Source of the DNA: Phallus indusiatus
Taxonomy: Eukaryota > Basidiomycota > Agaricomycetes > Phallales > Phallaceae
Assembly: GCA_027605045.1 (NCBI GenBank)
Contig: JAQFWX010000062.1
Span: 62,001-126,000 of the forward strand
Reading direction: 5' to 3'
DNA: 64,000 nucleotides
Shown piece by piece: positions 27,041 to 38,410 of this stretch. The notes under the pieces were generated by a model. That model worked only from the letters and a program-made list of their open reading frames with translations. It did no database searches and had not been told where the DNA came from. Within the stretch, counting starts at the first letter, position 1. Every line of letters starts with the position of its first letter. The position numbers and the translations under genes are program-made.

Positions 27041-27961
27041 ATGGGGAATTCGTCCTCGTCGATGCCCAAGGTCACGAAGCGTGATAGGGCTATACTTGAG
27101 TATGTCTTTTCAAATATATCACGAATTTCTAATCAACGATGTATGACAGCCTCAAACTGCAACGAGATAAGATCCGGCAATACCAGGTCAAGGTACGCCT
27201 TTCGCTGCAATTCTTTCGGATTCTCAATTGTGTTGATTTGAAACGTTTAAGATCCAACACGTTCTAGATCGTGAACAAGAAGTCGCGAAAGAATGTCTTA
27301 GAGTGGGTCAGAAAGATCGAGCTTTACTTGCGTTGCGGCGGCGGAAGTATCAAGAGAGCTTATTGCAGAAGACCGACTCTCAATTAGCCAATCTCGAGGA
27401 ACTGGTATGCTTGTTTATCATGAATAGTTGATTTATCGGAACTTATCTCTATCCATAGGTGTCCACGATAGAGTTCTCGTTGGTAGAAATGTCGGTTCTC
27501 CACGGACTACAACAAGGAAACGCCGTTCTTGCCGAAATTCACAAGGAGATGACGATAGAAAACGTCGAAAAGTTATTAGCAGAGACACAAGACGCAAGAG
27601 AATACCAAAGGGTATGTCTACCTAAACCTTTGGTCCACATGTCCGAGGACTCGCTTGACCTTTTCCGCTTGTCAGGAAATCAACGACATGTTATCAAATA
27701 CCATGACTGCTGAAGATGAAGACGCTGTGCTCAGCGAATTGGCAGAATTACAAGCGGAAGCTTTACGGGCGCAAATACCATCAGTACCTTCAGCAGCTAT
27801 ACCCGAGGCACCAGAAAGTCCGGTGAAGAGCAGCGGTAAGTCGTGTCTTTCATTATACTTTTCATGCTTCAAATCTTGACAACGCTTGCACAGAAGAAGA
27901 AGAAGAAGAGGTGGCAGTGGAGCGTGTCCGAGAAATATCTCGAGTCGCAATTGAAGCATAG
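27041..27961 (+). CDS. VPS20: ESCRT-III subunit Vps20/CHMP6
   Basis: Spliced exons encode about 210 residues starting MGNSSSSMPKVTKRDRAILD. Gly-2 in an MGxxxS context is the N-myristoylation signal that anchors Vps20 to endosomes. The Snf7 core follows (LKLQRDKIRQYQ, LLALRRRKYQESLLQKTDSQ, NLEELVSTIEFSLVEMSVL, GNAVLAEIHKEMTIENVEKL). A short acidic C-terminus ends with a MIM-like helix (VAVERVREISRVAIEA). The protein nucleates ESCRT-III filaments downstream of ESCRT-II in multivesicular body sorting. A run of Glu codons (27895-27911) forms the acidic linker. Introns are about 50-65 bp and all junctions are in phase. Confidence 0.93.
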
Positions 27962-28159
27962 TATCATATTGGTTATTTATTGCATTACAAGATCTTCAGC
28001 TACTATATATCACTGTCAGTGTCATGAAGACCACGACAGCTAATTTCAAGGTATTGCTAGGATGTATTTCTATCTATCTATCATTTATAGCACAGGCGTA
28101 TGTAAATACAACTCGACTCGGCATCTGGAAAGAGATTAAACTGCATTCGAACCACAAAC

Positions 28160-28503
28160 ATGGCTAAGAAAAAGGCCCAAGCATTTCCGGCAGCATCCAA
28201 GCAAGTCGACCCTTTAAATCAAAATCTCACTGACAGATCTCAAAACATCGCAATGAAATACCGTCCATAGAGTATGTACCCAAGCCCGAAACTGGCAACA
28301 TCTGGCCGTTCGAAGTCTCACAGCCATTGACCCCAAAGTCACCCAGGGATAAGAAGTGGGGTGGCGCAGGGAGGTACCTATCAAAATATTATAGGAGAAC
28401 AGCCTGGAACAAACACGGAACAGATCTTCCAGTAGAAGAACAGCCAGGATTGCCGCATTATACGGATTCCACGAGAGCGTGTTTACCAAATATTGCAGTC
28501 TAA
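28160..28503 (+). CDS. Unrecognised small basic protein
   Basis: The start ATG is followed by MAKKKAQAFPAASKQ. A second frame from 28237 runs open to TAA at 28501-28503: ISKHRNEIPSIEYVPKPETG, then WPFEVSQPLTPK, DKKWGGAGRYLSKYYRR and a Pro/His tail. Joining them needs a 32 bp intron (GTCGAC to CAG), very short for this genome, or another start. About 104 residues, rich in Lys, Arg, Pro and Trp. No domain is recognised. It could be a nucleic-acid-binding or ribosomal accessory protein, but that is a guess. Confidence 0.35.
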
Positions 28504-29449
28504 TTTACCTCCGGCACTGAACCGCTCCTAACTAGTTTCGGATCCACGGGTGCTAGTCCCAACAAAAAAATTTTTTTTTTCTCTTTTCTTCTCTTCTGAT
28601 AAGAATATTCTCTTGGATAAAACCCCCAGTTTGAACTAGCTTGTACTTCCATATATTTTATACGCCACTACACATACATTCGGACAAATATGTTTTAATT
28701 GCTCAGAATCCAAGTCAAATTTTTGGCTAATAAGCATCGGGTCGATCAGGCACAAGGGTGCTTTATTGTGAGACGGAGATATGCACTCCCGAAATCGTTC
28801 AATCGCTCTTGCAACTCCTCTCATGGAGTAAAGCCGATGCCGGGCTTGTCTCACCTCAAAACCTCCTGTTTGAGAAAACACGAAGTTGAACACGAGGGAG
28901 AGTAAACAGTATATCCGGAGAAAAAAATAATATTTTCTTGAGAAAAGCTCTGTAGGTAATACAAGTATGAGGAAAAGGTTCCAGTATCGGATAAAAATCA
29001 ACGATATATCAGAAAATGTAGATAGTAGCAGGCAGAGAATACTTATGCGATACAAATAAAAAGCAGAACGAAAAAAACGAAGGAGAAAATAGGGAATAAA
29101 GTAAGGGGGCGCACAGTTTTCGTTTTTTTTTATCAGTGCGGGTTGTGAGAGATATGACCATAGCGTAAATCTACCAACGGAGAGGAACCAGTAGGGCAAG
29201 TCCTTGCATTAGCTCGGGTCGTGCAGCCGGACTTTTAAGCAAGGGCGGGGGTGTATAGAAGAGAGAGGATCATTGTCCTGGGTGACTCTACCACCCATGC
29301 ATGTAAGCCATGTGGGATTAATGATATCACCGGAACTGCTAGGCTTCTCCCCTAGTAGCCCCAACATAACCGAGGATCCTCCTTCCGTGTCCAAATTCCG
29401 TTCCGTATACAAATAAACAATAAAATAGAACCAAGTGTATCAATGCCGA
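28504..29449. other. 3' flank of Yap1-like gene, no gene called
   Basis: A 187-codon minus-strand frame (29199-28636) is open, but its sequence is a low-complexity Phe/Leu/Ile/Tyr mix from T-rich DNA without family features. The region is more likely 3' UTR and spacer. Confidence 0.5.
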
Positions 29450-30862
29450 CTAGTGTAGAGCGGTGCATGTTGCTTTGCGTTGCATATCTATGCAAAGTTG
29501 ATCAATCATACATGGCTGACAAAAGTTTCCTCGTCAGGCTTCCAGAAATTTAGCATCGGCGGAGTATAAGAATGCTCATACCTCCTGCGTAACATGCTTT
29601 TGCGCTAGTGCCGCCTGAAATTGTGCATCGTAAGGCGAAATCGGACTGGTATTCTTCTGGGCGGCGGCGGCGGTAGTTATATCATTCGAATTGAGAGAAG
29701 TCAATCCATTAAATTGACCAAAATTATCGACCAAATTCATGTCGTCCCAGCCTCCAAAGCCCCCAAATGAAGCAAAAGCATTCATTGACTCCGTCGGATC
29801 TCGATAAGACATGAACATGGGATTCGAAGCGACTGTCGTAAATGGTCCTCCAAACAAGTCAAATTCGACATCAGCCATATTAGTTGTGCTATTATCGGCA
29901 AGTGTTGATGGCGCGGTGGATGAGTCGAACGTCGAGTACTGAGAGCTGAAGCTCGGTTGCGAGGTGACATTAATTTGACTAGAAGCATTCGAAGTCGCGT
30001 CGGGTCGACTACGGCTAGGGCCGGGTTCAGGGAGGGGAAAGGAAGTTGAGGAAGAAGCGGCATTCGGCATCCCCGAGCCATTCGGTACAGACATTGGAAA
30101 AGAACTCTGTCTCAGCATAGTGTTTTCGGCTTGTAGACGTTTGAGCATATCACGCAAATTCTCATTCTCCATAGCTTGAGTCTCGCTTTTGGCTTCTAGC
30201 TGTGCTACTCTGTCTTCCAACTGCACCGGGGAAGAAAGTAGAGGGAGAAGGGAAAAGATGAGGGGTACGAATCAGGTTGGCGCCTGGGCACTTTTGATTG
30301 GCAGATAAAATACTCACGTCTTTGACATGCTTCTCTTTCCTTTCTCTAAAAGCACGTTGCGCCGCGCGGTTTTGTTCTTTGCGCTTGAGCAGCTTCGATT
30401 CGTCCTGATGGTGAGCCAACCGTTGAGTATGTCCCAGGTTGAGGGAGAATAAATGCAGAAATGTGCACATACATGACCTCTCTCCCCTCCCGACTTTCTT
30501 CTCGAAGGTGCTACTGACCTCTTAACCTTGCTATCTTGTGTTCCCAAAGATTTGGAAATGGATTGTTGTTCGTCAACCTCAATATTATCGGTAGACTCTC
30601 TTCGTTTGTGGTTCGAGTCCCCGTTCAATTTCGAGTCGTTGAGAAGTGAAACACCATCCTCAGAGGGACTGGGACTCGAGTCCGAATACGGAGGTGATAC
30701 GGAGCTGGCTGTGGCACCATTGGCAATCGTACTATCCAGCGAGTCCTTCGGCTTGGGAGCAGACTGGGGAGGATAAGAATCCTGGAAGATAGGAATGAGA
30801 GGAGAATTATCGAGTGAAGCAAATGGGTCTACAATCGCGGACTCCCAGCCAAATGATGCCAT
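29450..30862 (-). CDS. AP-1/Yap1-like bZIP transcription factor
   Basis: The protein begins MASFGWESAIVDPFASLDNS, with a Ser/Pro-rich acidic region. The basic region KRKEQNRAAQRAFRERKEKH carries the NxxAQxxFR signature of the Pap1/Yap1 subclass and is followed by a leucine zipper (LEDRVAQLEAKSETQAMENE). A Gln/Asn/Ser-rich activation region follows. The C-terminus depends on a last intron (donor at 29580, acceptor at about 29515). It yields EPCMIDQLCIDMQRKATC, a cysteine-rich domain with the spacing of the Yap1/Pap1 redox switch that masks a nuclear export signal. Without that intron the protein stops 21 residues earlier and loses all C-terminal cysteines. The family drives oxidative-stress gene expression. 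Confidence 0.88.
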
Positions 30863-32256
30863 TGCAGCTAGCTGGGCGGGTGGTTAATGGAGGAAGGGGG
30901 AAGGGGAGGAAATAGAAAAGATGACGAGCAAAGGACACGAATCCCTTTTAAGGGCCAGTGAATGCAGCCGTGATCTGCTGGGTAGTGGTGAGAAACGAAA
31001 AGTTGGGGCCGAAATCTCAATATTCAGGCTCCGGCCAAAATTGCCTCCTTCCTTTTCCAGCTGAATTTCGAGCACCCGTGTATATTACGGCGCACGTGAG
31101 GCGCGTGACAAGAGCGTTACGTCTTCTTGAGACCTAATAGATGTCCCAGGCTCACGGATTCAAGATCCGTACCTCAACGGCCAGCGTCAATCGACCAGGC
31201 TTCCCGCCAATGTCTCGGACTTTTGGTCGGAGTCTCGGTGCGCTCAACTTAGCGCCACCTAGCGCTGTAAGACCGGTTGAAAGCGTGACATAGTCTTCTC
31301 TGCCGTGTGCATGCTGCCGCACGAGGCCGCGTATACGTATGCGTTTGTTCTTGACGCAATCATCTCTGTCTCGTGTATCTCGTGTCCCATAAAGCTAAAA
31401 TAAAAACATATGTCGGCCGATGAAAATAATGAGAAATGACTCCCTAGATATTACATGGATCAATTTCCGATTTCCCTCTCTTTTTCACCTTCCCGTCCAC
31501 CAAAATGAGACAACTTCTACATCGCACGATCAGACCCTGATTAGCAGGATCACATTCGCGTGCGTCTTAGACAGATTGTTCTTACGGCGTGTCTCTCCAA
31601 TCGCTATCGTTCGTCGGTCTTTTTTTTCCTATTCTGAACAGTGGCCAATCATTGGGTTAATCTCGAAAATCCTGAACAACTCGGCAGAAGGAATCGGAGT
31701 CCGATAGGTTTGCTTCCATGGACAGCCTATAAGAGGCTATAAAGTGCCTAGAGACGCTCTTCAATTCATGACTGCTTTCGTGTGTAGGTTATGACGCCAT
31801 TCACCGACTGGTTGTACGAGTATCTCAGTAATAATAGTACACGTTCTATCGCACCCCGATACAAGTGTTGAGTGTCACTATCAGCTTTCACAGATTACCC
31901 ACAACGAACAATGAGATATTCCCCGAAATTAGTAGGAAACCTGGCGCAATTGAAAAGCCATACGCTTCGTTTCTTTCAGGAATATCAAATCTTCTACTAA
32001 ATAACTAATATATCTCATGATTTTTCTATGACCAGTCAATAAACGGGCACTGGCACATCAACAACTGCGGAACAGTCTCTCTGTTTGAATCACTCGACGT
32101 CGCTTGCAACACTAGTGTTTGGAAGCGCATCGCCCCATTTTAATCCACAATACACTTTTTCATTTCACCAGCGTAAAGTACATAAACATACAATCCGATT
32201 TGTCCGAGTCGCCTAATTTCTGGTGATTTCCCCCTTCTGAATTTCAAGATCCAGCA
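30863..32256. other. Long upstream region of Yap1-like gene
   Basis: 1.4 kb without a supported gene. It contains pyrimidine-rich stretches just upstream of the start, as is common in long 5' leaders of regulatory genes. No tRNA or repeat is recognised. Confidence 0.4.
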
Positions 32257-33510
32257 TCAACGCACTCTCTGCCCAATGTCACTTCTGTCCCTTATGTAAA
32301 GAAAATAGAGAAAACTTTCTGTTAAATTTATGCTGACTAAATATCTCCCGTGTTCGTTGTAAAGTAGACTTACTTCGTCAAGGAAGCCAACAAATTTTTC
32401 GCGCATTGATTTAGCTCATCTGAAACAGTAAGATCGTTGCCATCAATGCAATTATATCAGGTATAGATATATACCTTCCCGAATCTAGTGAGAACCTGTA
32501 GATTTAGGACTTGGTTAATAAACATGACCTCATTTATCGACTGATCCGAATCGTCTTCTCACCTGGGCCTGAAGGCTTTCCGAAATCTCCTTGACTTGGA
32601 CCATCATGTTGTTGGGACTGGGACTGTCCTGGTTTTGACCCGGCGGGTTGGGGGGGTTGTCCATTGGTCGATCCTGTTGATGAATAGGAGAAGTTATCAG
32701 TAAAATTATGCATATTGCTATCGGAAACCACTGGCAGTGCGCCTTGTAGTGTATCGTCAACTTGAAATAGTATTTACCTCCATTTTGCGGCTTATTAGCT
32801 AAGTCATGTTTGTTAGAATAAAACACAAATAGGTCAAACGAGAAATTTTACCTGTGAATTTGAAATTGAAGTCATTGTTGTGATCGTCACCGGAATTTTC
32901 GTTGGATGAGCCTAAGTTCAAGCCCAGGCCAAAGGGCCCATCCGAGTCAACGAAGGGAAAAAAGTCTAAAAACAATTATTCAGTAGCTCAATGAATGAAA
33001 CGGAAAATTCTGCTAGAAATCAAGTATTGAGTGAAAACAGCTCTCGAAAGCAGCACGGCGAAAGCTCACACTTCGTTTGAATTGTCTAGCCAAACTGGCT
33101 AATCCTTGTCGGGAAGCGGTAAATTTGCTGAATATCCCTCCATTACTTGGAGTCTCAAGAGAAGATACCAATCCGGATGTGAAACTATCTGGTGTGGTAG
33201 CGTCATCTACTGGCACAGTCGTCCCTGTCGTAGAGTTTCCCAGTGTCCCGTCTGTCAAAGGGGCAGTAGTAGGAACAGTAGAGGCAGTAGTAGAGACAGT
33301 AATAGTAATGACAGGAACAGTAGAGACAGTAGTAGGAGTCGCAGTAGCGGACTCCGTGCTGTTGAGGGTTATCAACGTACTCAGGCTGTTTTCGATTTCG
33401 GGAAGTAAATCTAGTTGTCTAGCAATCAACGGTCTCGCGGAGACAGTCGGCACCTGCAGTAAAGGAAGGAGAACCTGAAGCAGAAGAGAAGCTGAAAGAA
33501 TGAAGTGCAT
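32257..33510 (-). CDS. Ser/Thr-rich secreted protein, function unknown
   Basis: The first exon encodes a signal peptide (MHFILSASLLLQVLLPLLQV) ending at TVSA or SARP, then a long Thr/Ser/Val-rich tract with simple TVSTVPV-like repeats likely to be O-glycosylated. Further exons give DFFPFVDSDGPFGLGLNLG, an Asn/Asp-rich segment, a Gln/Pro/Ser-rich segment (GQSQSQQHDGPSQGDFGKPS) and a short end with one Cys (ELNQCAKNLLASLTK). The stop is taken as TGA at 32259-32257. The last three exons are small and their order is inferred from splice signals. No enzyme domain is present. It resembles fungal wall-associated or small secreted mucin-like proteins. Confidence 0.5.
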
Positions 33511-34685
33511 ATCTAAAGTTCAAGCTGAAAAAACAATAAAAAGAAAAGAAAAGCGACTTTGGAAAGTATGCAATCAGGACCGGCCTGTGAATGAAAATTG
33601 GAAAAGTGATTGAAGGGTGGCTGAAAATCACTACGACAGTGTTAATGAATGTAATCAGCGACTTTATAGTGAAGCATTGCAGTTGGCATCTTGAGATTAT
33701 ACAGCAGTTGAATGATATGCATGTATTTCCGTAGTAATCTCTTCACCATCTTCCCCTGTACAAGATCTAGAACGGATCCAAATAAGAATCAATACTCAGG
33801 ACTGTGGCAGGCTTTACGACGCAAATGAGATCAGGTGCATATATGTACCATGATTGTGTGTGTTAAAATCAGTGATAGAAGTGGCAGAGGTTTTTCATAA
33901 CAACGAGTGGAGTTGATTTACAATCTCACTTGGACCTGAAGGTGTCATGATAGAACTCGAAAATCAAGTCGAGTTGTCAATAAATCCTTCAAGCTTGCAT
34001 TTTTCGAGTTGTTGGTTTTCGTTTGAGGGGTTTCGGGTTTATTATCTGATAAACCAAATTGAAATTACCGTGAATGTGATACCGGCGGTCGAAGTACAAA
34101 TTTAAATCAAGTGGCAGTGCAAACCCTAGTTCGATCTGTTGCGTGCTTCACACGGCGGCTGTCGAACCATAATAGTAAACAGTAACCGTAGCCATCAATC
34201 TACATATTCTCCATTGTTACCTAGCAAAGGAGAACAGAAAAACAAATCACTGCGCCTAGGTGACATGATGGTTCTACTGCGGCGTCATATCGCCTTAACT
34301 GGGAAAGTCTGTTGATTTCCAGCCAGAAATGTGCTTTACAGTCTGTTTCGGCTCACTGGCAGAACCTTGTTTACCCTGTACCTTGGCGAAACAGATGAAA
34401 AAGTTTGATTAAACGGCTTTTAAATGACTCGAGATGTGCGCGCTTAAACGTCTCGCATGACACCCGATGTATACGGTGCCGGTGGGTACGTGTACTCATA
34501 GTCTCGGCCGATCGGGGATGTCTATCGACGTCTATCATCCGCGATGCAAGGATTCCAAGAGAATAAATGTGATCTTAGAGGCGGTTGCAAGACTAGACTC
34601 TGTTCGATGATCCGTAGACAAAGCGTTTTCAGATGGTCGCCTAATACGGCTGTACTACCAATTCTATTTATTCCAGCCAATCAAA
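33511..34685. other. Spacer between host block and repeat island
   Basis: No gene or RNA is supported. A TATA-like TTTATAG near 33,662 may belong to the secreted-protein gene. This spacer marks the change from compact host genes to nested repeats. Confidence 0.4.
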
Positions 34686-36183
34686 TCCACTGTTACGGTG
34701 CCCGAGGAGTATCAGGTCACTTTTTTTTGACCGAGCAAATTTTCACTGTGCAATTGCAAGGCATCTCGGCGCCGCGGTTTGGCGCCTGGCCACCTTTTTA
34801 CTATCAGTATTAATCACTGCAAAAATAATTGGTATGTCGGATGATGAGGTCGGGGACGAGTCAGACACAGTCTCAAATGGCCCGGGAGCGGGGTCTGTCA
34901 GTGGCCACAATCATAATCCGACAGGTCGAAATCAACACGTAAATTGTCGTGAGTGAGTATAAACATAATTCTCATGCTATTCCGACCATTTACCTACTCT
35001 TTTACAGCGCGCCGCGGTGACGAAACAGTCACCAACGCATTGATTGAATATCACAGGCGAAACATCACAAATCGGAAACAGATAAGCGAACTTTTGAAAA
35101 CGGAACATGGAATAATTATGAGGTTTGATGCTGTGTCGAAAGGTTGGCAGTATTGACAGTCTTTTTTAGTGAGGCTACAGTTGCACGACGTCGGAAACAG
35201 CTCCATCTCCATGGAAGCATGATAACTACTCGGAGTCTTTCAGATACTCAGAAAAGACAGCTTGTTCTGGATCAGATGGCCAATGATCCCAGCCGTCGAC
35301 AAGGACCTCGGGCCATAAAGCAGACAATTGCGAATGAGACAGGTATTCATCTGACAAGGTAGGGTTCTATGTTTCCGGCAACTTAACTTCTCATTCTATT
35401 TACATCTCAAGAGACTATATCGAATCAGAGATGCGGAAACATGAACCAGATGGCTTTCTGCTACGCCAGCCTTCTAGCAAGAAGATTTGTCGGACACCAC
35501 TCGGACTATCATGCCATATAACAAACGACACGCATCACTCACTCACCAAGTTCATATCCAGTGTTCGAGCAACTACGAAATAAGAGCAGTATTAATTATG
35601 TATTTATACTATAAAACAGCTTCCTCAAGTCAAGGTGTCAGACTCGTTTTTAGAGCAAAGGAATTGATGTTTTTCTTAGTTCAAAGTTTTATTTCGTGGG
35701 TGTCATTTTATCCTTATAGTGGCACTCTTATCAACGTTACTGAAAGATGTTGTTGATGCAGATACCTTATACGATATTTCCTCGCCGAACGTTTCAATAG
35801 AAACTGAAGCTTTATTTTAATTCTTGATCCATGTATGATAGTAACTATATTTTGCTTGATTAAAATCAAACGGACGATGGCTCAATTGGGCCCTATTGAT
35901 CTGACGGCGGTCTGACCGAACCTGATTGACGACCGTCAGAACTCCGTCAGGTTAGGCCAGGTCGCCAGGCGTCGTCAGGCTCGATCGAGCTTTGGGGATT
36001 TTTGTGACAAACCTCATGAGATACGGCAAGCAGCTTTTGTGTTTCTTTTCGATATACGTCGTCATTCAACGCGACCCTGACCACGTGATATACGTGTAAG
36101 CTGTCAACCGACGCGCGGGCCTAACAAATTGCTACTCAGAAAGACAAAAGTGACCTGATACTCCTCGGGCACCGTAACTGTGG
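34686..36183 (+). mobile_element. TIR-bounded DNA transposon remnant with truncated integrase-type transposase
   Basis: Inverted repeats of about 38 bp bound the element: left 34686-34724 and right 36146-36183, sharing GTTACGGTGCCCGAGGAGTA and the next 13 bases. Only one base differs near the outer end (T/A after TCCAC). About 1.5 kb lies between, holding one truncated transposase gene and 560 bp of noncoding DNA. A target duplication is not clear. The size and missing catalytic domain make it a non-autonomous derivative. Confidence 0.75.
34834..35583 (+). pseudogene. Truncated transposase, N-terminal DNA-binding part of an rve-integrase-type protein
   Basis: Four exons join in phase: start ATG at 34834, introns at about 34949-35006, 35121-35167 and 35360-35411, stop at 35581-35583. 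The product has an acidic head (MSDDEVGDESDTVSNG), then a helical region (IEYHRRNITNRKQISELLKT), then SEATVARRRKQLHLHG. It continues with QKRQLVLDQMANDPSRRQGP and ends after SKKICRTPLG in unrelated sequence. Proteins with this N-terminus in Agaricomycetes continue into an integrase catalytic core, which is absent here. The frame is otherwise intact, so the deletion may be recent or the short protein may be kept as a DNA-binding product. Confidence 0.65.
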
Positions 36184-36191
36184 AAAAAATC

Positions 36192-36388
36192 GCCACTGAA
36201 TGCCACTGATACTCAGTGGTGATCCAGTGGGTAGACCCACTGAATATCAGTGGTTTGTCAGTGGTCTGACCACTGAATTTCAGTGGTTTTTCCGCCATTT
36301 CAGTGGTAAAAACCACTGAAATTCAGTGGGATTCAGTGGTATTCTCCCACTGAATTTCAGTGGGGCTCAGTGGTATTCTTCCACTGAC
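36192..36388. repeat. Cluster of CCACTGA / TCAGTGG inverted motifs
   Basis: Within about 200 bp there are seven CCACTGA and about ten TCAGTGG (or near) heptamers, many paired as palindromes such as CCACTGAATTTCAGTGG at 36270-36286. The cluster begins 9 bp after the TIR of the adjacent transposon remnant. It could be the subterminal repeat block of another DNA transposon. Confidence 0.85.
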
Positions 36389-37648
36389 AGTTAAGATAAG
36401 TGATAAGTGATAAGTCTGGTGGTTTCTCGGCCCGTGCATCTATTCTGTCGTTTGCTCTCCTTGTTTGTTATTATATAATTTATGTTTTATTTGTAATAAA
36501 ATGTACATATGTATATATACAAAAAAACCGTGCTAATAATGCTAACGACTAATTGACTATTACTAAACCGCACCCCGGTATCTCCTGTCGCTCTCACTCA
36601 GCCTCATCCTTAATCCCAAGTCCTACAAACTGCGCTGCGCAAGTAGCAAAATCTGTACCTGCTGTTACTTGTAGGTGTATGATTGGGAGTTAACCCACTC
36701 ACCGGTGTGAAGAATGGCAGCGCGTCACTGGTTGTGGACGAGGCGAAAGGCACGGACGCGGTGTGGATGACAGCGGGATGGTGGTAATGGCATGGACGGT
36801 GACGCGAATGGTGGTGTGAATGGTGGTGTGGATGGTGGTGTGGATGGCGGTATGGATGGCGACGTGAATGGCGGCGTGGATGGCGGTGTGGATGACGGCG
36901 GTGAGATGGTGGAAGGAGGGATGAGACTTTGATGAGGCGAGAAAAAAAAGTAAAGTCTTTAAAAACGATGCACGCGCATACAGTCGATTTTGAACTCCGA
37001 TTTAAACACAGCGAGTTACGCGTCGCGATTCTGAAGCCCGCACAACGAGCTTCGTCAGCGGCAAAAAAAATCGGCAGCGGTGTTTGAATACTCAGACTGC
37101 CGGGATACAGCCGATGCGAAGTTCAGGCACATTGCGAAGCTTCAGGCACATTACGTTTTCAATAAGAAGAACAGAATCCTGCTCCTGTAAATCGGTCTGA
37201 GTTACAATTTCATAACTCATCGGATACCCTCCAGTGCAATCCCTCGCAATCCTCCCCCTCCACATCCACATACCATTATATGTTCACAGGACATACGTTG
37301 TTATTGAGGGGAGTGTTCATCCATAGGAGGACTCTGCTGTGGCTTGTGAGGATTGAAGTCGAGAAGTAGTTTTGTTAAGTATTGTTCGATGATCGATCAA
37401 TTGGTAAGTGTTCGTTGCAAGGACATGATGCACGATAACCCACTTACATTAGTTTGAAAAGGCCTCTTGGTTTCTTTTACAAGCAATAATGGAACTTGAG
37501 TTAAGTCCCGGTCATGTGCAAACAGTACAATCTTCGAGCTTATTGTCCCCATTTTCTCGTCGCACTGCTTCAAGTGTCTTCCAACCCGTATCCTCCAGCC
37601 TGTATTACTTTCAGTGCCTCCCATACAACTTCATCTCATCTAACTTGC
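36389..37648. other. Gene-poor region beside the repeat cluster
   Basis: No protein of a known family is seen. The region contains AT-rich DNA with AATAAA-like signals near 36,490, the minisatellite described separately, and short open frames (for example 37489-37827) without family features. Confidence 0.4.
36781..36905. repeat. 12-bp minisatellite (GGYGGYGTGGAT-like units)
   Basis: About ten tandem, slightly varied 12 bp units of the type GGTGGTGTGGAT / GGCGACGTGAAT are visible. The period of 12 keeps a Gly/Asp/Asn/Val-like reading frame, but no gene is supported around it. Confidence 0.8.
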
Positions 37649-38091
37649 CATGGATAATACACAATCTCCAATGTTTGATGGCAACCGTGAGTATTGTTGA
37701 AGTATCGCTGTTATCGCTGTCTTCTTGTATTGAATGGGTGTTTGATAGTAGCCTTATATATTCCGCCTCATCCCACATTACCAGTGGTACAGCGTGGGGA
37801 AATGTCTCTGTGAGTATTCATGTTTGACTTATTTTGCTTTCTTATGGCTTACACGCTACAGGCCGATTTAAAGCATTTAGACATCGACAAAACACAGGCT
37901 GACGCTATTGACTCCATCTACAAAAACGACCAACACTTTCACAAATTATATACCTCTTTGCCGACGGAACAAGCGGAGGCGTGTAAGGTTTTGGGAGCTA
38001 ATGGGTTGGATGTGGAGCAGTTGTGTGATAAAGGGAAGAAGGATTTGGGAGCTGGCTGGAGTAGGCGATGGAGCCGGAAACAAGGAAAACC
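37649..38091 (+). CDS. Possible small protein cut by the 38,092 transposon
   Basis: A possible gene starts MDNTQSPMFDGN at 37649. After one or two introns it continues WGNVSADLKHLDIDKTQADA, then IDSIYKNDQHFHKLYTSLPT and a Lys/Gly/Arg-rich stretch. The frame is still open where the hairpin-repeat transposon begins at 38092, so the gene is probably interrupted. A 120 bp first intron is needed, which weakens the model. Function unknown. Confidence 0.3.
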
Positions 38092-38410
38092 TGTAACGGA
38101 TCCACCGCTATGTGGTGGATTGAGTATATGCCACTTAGGCATATGCAGAGGGCTTCGCCCTCTGCACTAGTTACTATTATTAGCTTTAATAATAGAGGCG
38201 CTTAACGCCTCTGGCTCGCCGTGACGCGGCGAGCCATTATGTAATAACTGTATATTAGTAGTAGCTACGCGCGTGCTGATTCAGCACGCGCAACTTGTTT
38301 TACACCATAAAATATACAGCACTTTGGTCTGTTATACGTGGTGTGAAACTACAGCGTGATACAATTTGCGTACCGTCCGCGGTACGCTATAAAAAGTAAC
38401 GAGACGTTAC
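38092..38410 (+). repeat. Left terminal inverted repeat made of consecutive hairpins
   Basis: Consecutive perfect palindromes (stem coordinates): 38100-06/38114-20, 38126-32/38138-44, 38144-53/38157-66, 38174-82/38187-95, 38194-200/38206-12, 38213-21/38227-35, 38269-79/38281-91, 38368-75/38380-87 and 38396-401/38405-10. Stems are 6-11 bp and loops 1-7 nt. Together they cover about half of the repeat. Confidence 0.9.

Noticed and set aside
28636..29199. 187-codon minus-strand frame
   Set aside because: Low-complexity hydrophobic translation from T-rich DNA in the 3' flank of the Yap1-like gene. No domain, no supporting splice or promoter signal.
30528..30776. Plus-strand frame in the Yap1-like gene
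   Set aside because: Antisense shadow of the first exon of the bZIP gene.
33077..33478. Val/Thr-rich plus-strand frame
   Set aside because: Antisense shadow of the Ser/Thr-rich secreted protein's repeat tract.
36192..36388. CRISPR array
   Set aside because: Repeats are palindromic heptamers with irregular spacing in a eukaryotic genome. No spacers of constant size and no cas genes.
37489..37827. 112-codon plus-strand frame
   Set aside because: No domain, and it overlaps the better small-gene model starting at 37649.
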